Shown here: piece by piece, positions 57,907 to 64,000 of the stretch
Position numbering within the stretch: position 1 is the stretch's first letter
Layout of the letters: each line of letters begins with the position of its first letter
Source of the DNA: Favolaschia claudopus
Lineage: Eukaryota; Basidiomycota; Agaricomycetes; Agaricales; Mycenaceae
NCBI GenBank assembly: GCA_037176885.1
Contig: JAWWNJ010000126.1
Location: 1-64,000 of the forward strand
Direction of reading: 5' to 3'
Length of the DNA stretch: 64,000 bases
The notes under the pieces: generated by a model
What the model was told of the DNA's origin: nothing
The model's database searches: none
Seen by the model: only the letters and a program-made list of their open reading frames with translations
Position numbers and translations under genes: made by a program

Positions 57907-58868
57907 TATTACTTCCCAAATAGGATGCTTATATAATAACGCAGGACACCACTCACTGGGGCGTGGTAACCACAGGACTATCCATGATCAACCGTCCATT
58001 CTTTTTCATCGTGTTGTCGGGCGGCTTGCAACGGTGATGCGCTGCACATCTGCACGTTTCATTACGCGAAGATGGATTTTGGTCGGAATTTTTCGTATGT
58101 TGGGGTAAGTAGGGCCACGTTGACATCCAAGGAATGAAGGCAACACAGCCTGGGGATACACAACCACAACCGAAGGGAACATCTCTATCCCGGCCCCGTC
58201 GGAATAATTTTGTCTCCTGGCGTCGATCTGCACAAACAAATTTCAATTTGAACGTGCCTGACCTGAAAAGCGGGGTCTTGGCGCTTATGGAGTTGGTCGT
58301 GTTGATGAAATGCGGGGAAATCTATGGAATCAAGTAAAAGATTGTCAGAAGTGGCCGCTTGTGGGGTCAAGGATGTTCCATGACCGAACGGGGTGGGGTA
58401 TTGGCCGCCAAATATCGAGTCAGACGGGCTTTGGGGTTATGAATCAAGCGTATATAGACGTGTCGACGTGGTCAACAAGGCGACCGCAATATCCATGTTC
58501 CAAGACTGTAACACATGCTCGTGCTTCATGCAAGTTCGTTTGTGAATGACTCACAATTTTCTTTGACCTCAGTGTTTCTTTCTGTGGGGTTCAGAACTTG
58601 TTCCTACGCCGTTCCTATCAGATCGTTTGCTTTTCTTCAAAAATTTGTTCTCAACTTTCTATGTGGAAGTGCTACGAATACTTATAGCCTCTGCATTCGT
58701 CAGCTCTCGGGGTTCAGCTCGGTTGCTGTCTTAAATATCCCCGTTAAACCAGCGCCGACGCGGGTCAACGATAAGGCAGCGTGCGAAATACGATCACCAT
58801 AAAATCAGCCGTCAGATGATCTCGTTCAACGTTGTTTTCCGTCTTCTTTGTTCCTGCCAGCTAGCACC
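57907..58868. other. Intergenic upstream of the aminotransferase
   Basis: About 960 bases, no supported gene; should include the aminotransferase promoter. Confidence 0.4.
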
Positions 58869-61064
58869 ATGGCCGAGTCTGCTTCGACGTCCGCCGCAAT
58901 CCTCGACATTACGACTTTCTTCTCCGAACAATCACAGTTATGGAGGGCTTGCGGAAGTGCGTTGCTCCGCTGCCCTATACTGACCATGGAACTGATCGAA
59001 AAGAAACTCTCTAAACACTACAGTCCGGGGTTTATTCCATTACGAAGATGTCCCTGGCATGATCTCGCTTCTCGCAGGTTCGATTCGATTTCCTTCTTTT
59101 GTTTCCCTCGAGGTAATCGGCTTTACACCATTCGTTTGTGTACAGGGAGGCCCAACTCATCGACCTTTCCTTTCGAATCTATAACCATGAAAGTGAAACC
59201 TTCCGTGGCGGGCCTCGACCAAACTGCTACCGATGATCCATACACCATCACCCTCGAGAACGATGTCCTCAATGAAGCCATGCAGTATGTTTATCGTCTC
59301 GCTTCATCTCCGCTGCCATCGCTGCGATCTCATTCTTGGCCTGCAGATACGGTATGACTGCGGGTGTCGGCCGATTCATCAAGGTACGTTCGCGAAACGC
59401 GTATTGTTCGGGTTTCGACATTGGCTGATAGATCGCATCGCATCTCTTCACTTTTATTTTCGTTTGCAGTGGCTACAAGAATTCCAGACACATGTCCACA
59501 AACGCCCGTTCGACGGGAGTTGGGGTGTCAGCGTGGGTTCTGGAAGCCAGGATCTGATGCATAAAGTGAGAGGACCTTATCCACGTTTCCGCGTTGGTTT
59601 TCTTGACACTCTTTTACCCAACATAGGCCTGTGTATCTCTCGTCGAGAAAGACGACTACGTCCTAGTCGAAACTCCCGTCTACTCGTATGTGCTCTCCCC
59701 CGAAATTCCGGAACGCCCAATGTCGAGTAAATTTATCTATTCCCAGCGGCACCCTGGGCTTCCTCGCCGCTCTCCCCTGTACACTCATAGGTATTTATAT
59801 TCTACTTGACCATCAGAGCGTTTCCATTTTGATCTGAGCAACGAAAATATCACAGAGGCCACCGCCGACGCGCAAGGTCTCAATCCCTCCAAACTCGAAC
59901 AAACCCTAGCAGATTGGGAGACAACGCATCCAGGGAAACCATACCCCAAACTCCTGTATACAATCCCCTCCGGAAGCAACCCAACCGGCGCCTCGATCCC
60001 GGAGGACCGCAAAATCGAAGTGTACGTTTGGCTTGTATTTATTTATCCTACGTTGTGATCGCAAGTGACGATTTCAACGCGCCATGCAGGTTAAAGCTCG
60101 CCAAAAAGTATAATTTCCTCGTCCTCGAAGACGACGCGTATGCCTATTTATATTACGGACCTGAGGGCAAGCAAGCGAGGAGTTATTTCGCGCTAGAACC
60201 GGAGGTGAATGGGGAGATGGGGAGAGTCGTGAGGTGAGTGAATAACTGGACGATATTTTCCCTTCTTGCCAGTTCCCCCGAATGCTGACGGAGATCGATC
60301 TGGCAGGTTCGACTCCTTCAGTAAAGTTCTCAGTAGCGGTATGCGTCTAGGATATATGACCGCAGCGCCGCAGCTCTGTGCCGCTGTCAACATGATCACT
60401 TCGAATACCAAGTTCGTGATTAAATTTCGACTCCTGTTCATTTTGCTTCGGGTTTCCCTCATTTTGGTTCCCTCCCCAGCCTGCAGCCCTCAACCCTCAC
60501 CCAAATAATCGCCTACTCACTCCTCTCGCGCTGGGGCCCCGACGGCTTCCTCGCGCACTGCCACGGGGTCGCGGCGTTCTACCGCTCGAGACGGGATATG
60601 TTTGAGAGGGTTGCGAGGAGACATTTAGAGGGATTGGCGGAGTGGGTGACGCCGGTGGCGGGGATGTTCCTGTATATCAAGGTTGGCTGTGGGGTTCTAC
60701 TTGATGACTGGTTTGACGTTGAACTCATTCTGACAGCTCCTCGTCCACAACGACGGTAGAGAGGCGGATTCCGAGAAGATTGTCTTGGGGAAAGCTACTT
60801 CGAAGGCACGTTTTTTCCCTCCTACGTTTTCCATGCTTTATTCAAACTCAAACTCAAACTCAACATCACTTCCAGGGCGTCCTAGCTGTGCCCGGCACCG
60901 CTTTCATGCCCTTGAAGGGCCCGTCGCCGTATCTCCGCGTGAGCTTCAGCTTGATTGAGGAGGATCAGGCGGATGAGGCGTGTCGGAGGTTGAGGGAGGC
61001 GGTGTTGGAAGCCAAGGTGGAAGCGGAGGCGGAGGACGCAGTGGGGTTGGGGAAGAAGAACTAA
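58869..61064 (+). CDS. PLP-dependent aminotransferase, Aro8/2-aminoadipate type
   Basis: A class I/II (fold I) aminotransferase of roughly 450-480 residues acting on aromatic amino acids or 2-aminoadipate. The ATG at 58869 gives MAESASTSAAILDITTFFSE. Intron 1 (58957-59023, donor GTGCGT) restores the family block GIRGLFHYEDVPGMISLLAG, which no unspliced frame gives. Then RPNSSTFPFESITMKV, TLENDVLNEAMQ, YGMTAGVGRFI, WLQEFQTHVHKRP, VSVGSGSQDLMHK, VEKDDYVLVETPVYS and GTLGFLAALPCTLI. Further on come LLYTIPSGSNPTGASIPEDR, FLVLEDDAYAYLYYG, and FDSFSKVLSSGMRLGYM with the PLP-binding lysine. The C-terminal part has FYRSRRDMFERVARRHLEGL, AGMFLYIK, and VLAVPGTAFMPLKGPSPYLR. About ten introns. All catalytic parts are present. 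Substrate choice within the family is not certain. Confidence 0.92.
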
Positions 61065-61519
61065 TGTAATCTATGCGATGCAGGAGGTTATTTGGGACTG
61101 ATGGATAGTGGGACATCATGATCTGGATGCTCGAGTGGCAGAACTATAATTATATAATAGCTAGGTTCAACGCGGCATTCAACTGCCAATCATCAAAAAG
61201 TTTTTGCTTTACAGGTAAAAGTCTGAACTAGTAGAGTAGTCGAAGGACTGGCATAACACGAAACACGCCTGTGCATATTTTCATGACAGCGGGGCATAAC
61301 CGAGTTTGGAGATAAAATATTGCGTCTACATTCGCAGAACGAGATATCCCGGCTTAGACCCCGCAGAATCGTGGAGGAATCCCTGGCACCATTTGAAGGA
61401 GGTATGCGTAAATGCATATGGTTGCATGAATTTTCCAATCCCATGACTCAGATACGTAGATTCCCTGGCAAAAGTAAGATCGCCCAAGAAGACAGCGAAT
61501 TCACGAACCTCAAGCCAGA
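61065..61519. other. Convergent 3' intergenic
   Basis: Between aminotransferase and F-box gene; nothing recognised. Confidence 0.35.
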
Positions 61520-62784
61520 TCAGACATTCTCCCGCCAATCCATCTCAAATTTCTCCACCACTAACTTCTTCATTTCCTCCAGTTCAGGCATTTCTTTCTT
61601 ATACAGCTCTTTGAGCTCAACAAAATTCGCACTCCCATGCTGACGGACATGTACCGGCCCGTAGCCCAGTCTCCAGCGCAAACGCGGGATGCCGAGCGAG
61701 AGTCTAAGGAGGAGGGATTCCAGCTCCCGGAGTAGAGGTACGTAAAATGGGTTGGCGCGGTAGCGCTCGACGCCCGAGTAGGATATGATTATTTCTTGGA
61801 GGGAAGAGTTTTGGTTGGATGCGATGATTTGGTCGAGGGATTCGAGGAACCATGGTTGGGTGCGGCGTCCGATGTCGAGAATGATTTCGAAGGAGTGGAG
61901 GTGGGGGAGTGCGGGGAGGGGGAGGCTGAAGTGCGGTTTGGTGAAGTCTACATATGTGCGTTGCATTTACTTCGTCGCGTTTTGAAAGTGGTAGCGAAAG
62001 GCGCACCTCGACAGTCGAGACAAACGAACCTGAGCGTGGAAGAAACGGACGAAAAAAGGTTAATCGCCGAGTCCGTTTTGATTACAGTCACCGCCAATCG
62101 TCTGAGACTGGAAAGGTGCGCCGAGAATTGCGAACGTGACAATAGGTCGCTGGCATCGGTGCTATCCTTTCCCAGGAGAAGTTCAGTAGGGGTTGTCGTT
62201 ATCGAACTCGAACGTGGTGAGGTGATCCTAGAGACCTCCGCGGGACTCCCATTCATAGAGACATGAGAAAAATGGAGCTTCGGCGCAGAGGCGAGGAAGG
62301 ATTGGAATGGCTGCGGGGGGATTTCTGCGAGTGATTGGATCCGCAACGATTTGAGCTCCTGTGTAAGTAGAAAATCCAGCAGGTCCGAGGAGAGATTTGG
62401 TGGGTATCGACTCCATCGCGCCCAGATGTTGACTCCGTGCAGTAGACAGTGTCGCACATAAACAAGTTTTAGCAAGACGCGTCGAAGACTTTCGATTTCG
62501 TCCGCGGGTGTAGCTGAAGTGGGGAGGTATATTTCTAGATTGGTGGTATATGCAGCGAGATGGGGTGATTTTGTGAGCAAAAGGTTTGCCCGGGTGTAAT
62601 TTGGATGCCAGATGCTTGGCCCGCCTTCTCTACCGCCCTTGAGTGTTAAGGTTCGAAAGAGGAGGCGTTGGCTGGCTGCACAGAACCCAGAGGAAACTAG
62701 TGAGCAGGCCTTGAGGGAATCAACGTCCGCCTCTGCAACGATTGCCTCCACGAGTTCGTGCGGGATCATCATGGAAGACGACAT
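61520..62784 (-). CDS. F-box-like protein
   Basis: Two exons (62784-62007 and 61947-61520, intron 59 nt with GTGCGC donor) make 401 residues. The N-terminus MMIPHELVEAIVAEADVDSL, with LKACSLVSSGFCAASQRLLF, is the F-box-like pattern widespread in Agaricomycetes: IPxELxxxI, then LxxCSLVSxxFxxxxQRxLF. The rest is a leucine-rich-repeat-like array: FLLTQELKSLRIQSLAEIPP, FSAHLSSLRRLAVTVIKTD, LPALPHLHSFEIILDIG and NSSLQEIIISYSGVERYRAN. It ends with a charged helix (ELYKKEMPELEEMKKLVVEK). F-box proteins usually recruit targets to SCF ubiquitin ligases through Skp1; the target is unknown. I chose the Met at 62784 because upstream in-frame sequence does not look like protein. Confidence 0.85.
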
Positions 62785-63465
62785 GGCCACAAGACTAAAA
62801 AAAACATACTGTCGTTCTTCAGTCTGACAGTCGGCAAGGGGTGAAAGGACCCCCATCACCGCGGTTCGCCTATCATACAGTTTCGGGGAACCCGACGCTA
62901 CTAGTTGTAACTTAGAAGAGCGAAAGTTCAGCAAACTTAGGAAGAAGAAGGTTGAGATCGATCGGAAATGAACCATGCAGACAAGCAAAAAAAATCTGTG
63001 GTCACTTCCTCTGTCCCTTTTTGCAAACTCAAGTTCAGTTCGGACCCAGTCTCGAATTCAACTCTCGAGTCATCCTGATCTTCAACGCCACCTGAAGGTA
63101 AATTCACAACCAAAGTAGAATCTGAGTCATACAGACCACTATGATCATGAGTACTGGAAGGGAAATTCCAAGTGTACCAAATATACAGGAAAAGACTCGA
63201 GGATTCACCATGATGCCGCTCGGAATTCGAAGGTCAGAATAAGTAGCTGCACAAAAAATACCACCGTAAGCGAGATGCACCTCCGGCTCGCTCCCGTGAA
63301 GCCATGGCCAATAAACCAATAAATGACATTAAACAATTGCGACGGAGAGCATAAGATGAGGGCAGGGAGTGACCGGGGGCCTTCGTCGATCATGATGGAT
63401 CACTTAAGTCACTCTTCCCCCAAACCTGGCAACCTCAGTCAAGCTCCGGTTGACCTCCGGCCACG
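62785..63465. other. Divergent intergenic with a possible small membrane ORF
   Basis: About 680 bases between F-box and GH27 genes. The minus strand has two overlapping hydrophobic frames (63393-63205 and 63319-63104; for example FSCIFGTLGISLPVLMIIVV) that could belong to a small membrane protein, but I found no convincing splice joining them. Confidence 0.3.
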
Positions 63466-64000
63466 ATGAGCACGATGAGCGAGAAAGCGACTATCCAGCC
63501 CAAACCCTCCACCGCGCCTCCCCGCTATACCATTGTTCTTACTTCTGCCATAAGTCTCGCTCTGGGTGTCGCTCTTGCCTCGTTTTCGTTACTCCATTCA
63601 TCCTCGAATGCGGGAACTCATCATCCTGCCGTGCATCGTGTCGGCCGACTTCCAGGTTCGTGTCTGCCTGTGGTTATTTCAGTTCGATCTTGAAAACGGA
63701 GAAATCTTAGTCATGGGGTATAACAGTAAGCCCATTGCTTCCTTCATTGATCGCAAGCTGATGACAATGTAGCTTGGAACGCATACCATGTGAGTTTCCT
63801 GTTGTGAATGCGTGAAAGTGTCGAGTTGTAACTGACTGCTTTTTCAGTGCGAAATCAACCAAACCCTCATCCTCGAGACTACCCAACTCATAAAGTCGTT
63901 GGGCCTTTCCGTGAGTTTCACGTCGCCATCCTGATATCTTTCGTTCTTTTAAACTATTCGCTAGGACGTCGGCTACAACTACGTCAACATCGACGACTGC
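63466..64000 (+). CDS. GH27 alpha-galactosidase, N-terminal part (runs off right edge)
   Basis: The start of a family 27 glycosidase that removes alpha-galactose. Exons: 63466-63655, 63711-63725 (15 nt), 63773-63789 (17 nt), 63848-63910, and from 63965 to the edge. Joined they read MSTMSEKATIQPKPSTAPPR, a hydrophobic segment (YTIVLTSAISLALGVALASF), a short stem, then the catalytic barrel start VGRLPG, VMGYNTWNAYHCEINQTLIL, ETTQLIKSLGLSDVGYNYVN and IDDC. MG(W/Y)N(S/T)WN and GY.YVNIDDC are GH27 hallmarks; in known enzymes the DD residues help bind galactose. About 22 hydrophilic residues precede the hydrophobic segment, suggesting a signal anchor rather than a usual cleaved signal peptide. The catalytic aspartates lie beyond the window. 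Confidence 0.93.

Noticed and set aside
1..64000. tRNA, rRNA, CRISPR arrays, bacterial-type operons
   Set aside because: No tRNA B-box with paired stems, no rRNA core sequence and no regularly spaced repeats were seen; gene structure is plainly fungal.

Overview
This is a window of nuclear DNA from a filamentous basidiomycete, most likely an Agaricomycete of the Agaricales type. Genes on both strands are broken by many short introns of about 47-107 nt with GT(A/G)xGT donors. The gene set includes GMC oxidoreductase, GH92 and GH27 glycosidases, a CVNH lectin, an F-box protein and MYND proteins of a kind typical of mushroom genomes. No operons, tRNA, rRNA or CRISPR are seen. Most coding regions had to be assembled by splicing, so exon structures here are my own reconstructions.

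Layout. 1-10.0 kb is transposon territory: a Helitron RepHel protein (minus, running off the left edge) abuts a multi-exon hAT transposase (minus) whose right end carries GGGTCGGG-rich subterminal DNA ending in a hAT-like terminus. 10.4-27.2 kb is gene-dense: a small single-pass membrane protein, an FAD-dependent monooxygenase-like protein, a poorly resolved Pro/Ser-rich region, a DUF2828 vWA protein, a GMC oxidoreductase, a membrane protein of unknown family, and a class I methyltransferase. 27.7-31.8 kb holds a dispersed repeat, an inverted partial copy of it, and between them the gene for methylthioadenosine phosphorylase. 32.1-38.6 kb has a nucleobase (NCS1) permease, a MYND protein and a kinase-N-lobe-like protein. 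38.8-43.7 kb has a C2H2/PHD-like gene, a second copy of the dispersed repeat and unexplained GC-rich DNA. 43.7-64 kb holds the GH92 alpha-mannosidase, a MYND protein with one in-frame stop, a second copy of the unknown membrane protein, another MYND protein, a secreted CVNH lectin, a nested MITE, an Aro8-like aminotransferase, an F-box protein and the start of a GH27 alpha-galactosidase.

Genes working together. Methylthioadenosine phosphorylase releases adenine and lies next to a purine/cytosine-type permease on the same strand, which fits purine salvage. The GMC oxidoreductase, GH92, GH27 and CVNH lectin are secretory-route proteins that meet carbohydrate or plant-derived substrates. The two unknown membrane proteins are clear paralogues about 27 kb apart; the second is flanked by two MYND proteins. 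The most striking sequence-level signal is a set of very small exons (13-28 nt) that encode the signature motif of several unrelated enzymes and zinc fingers in this window.
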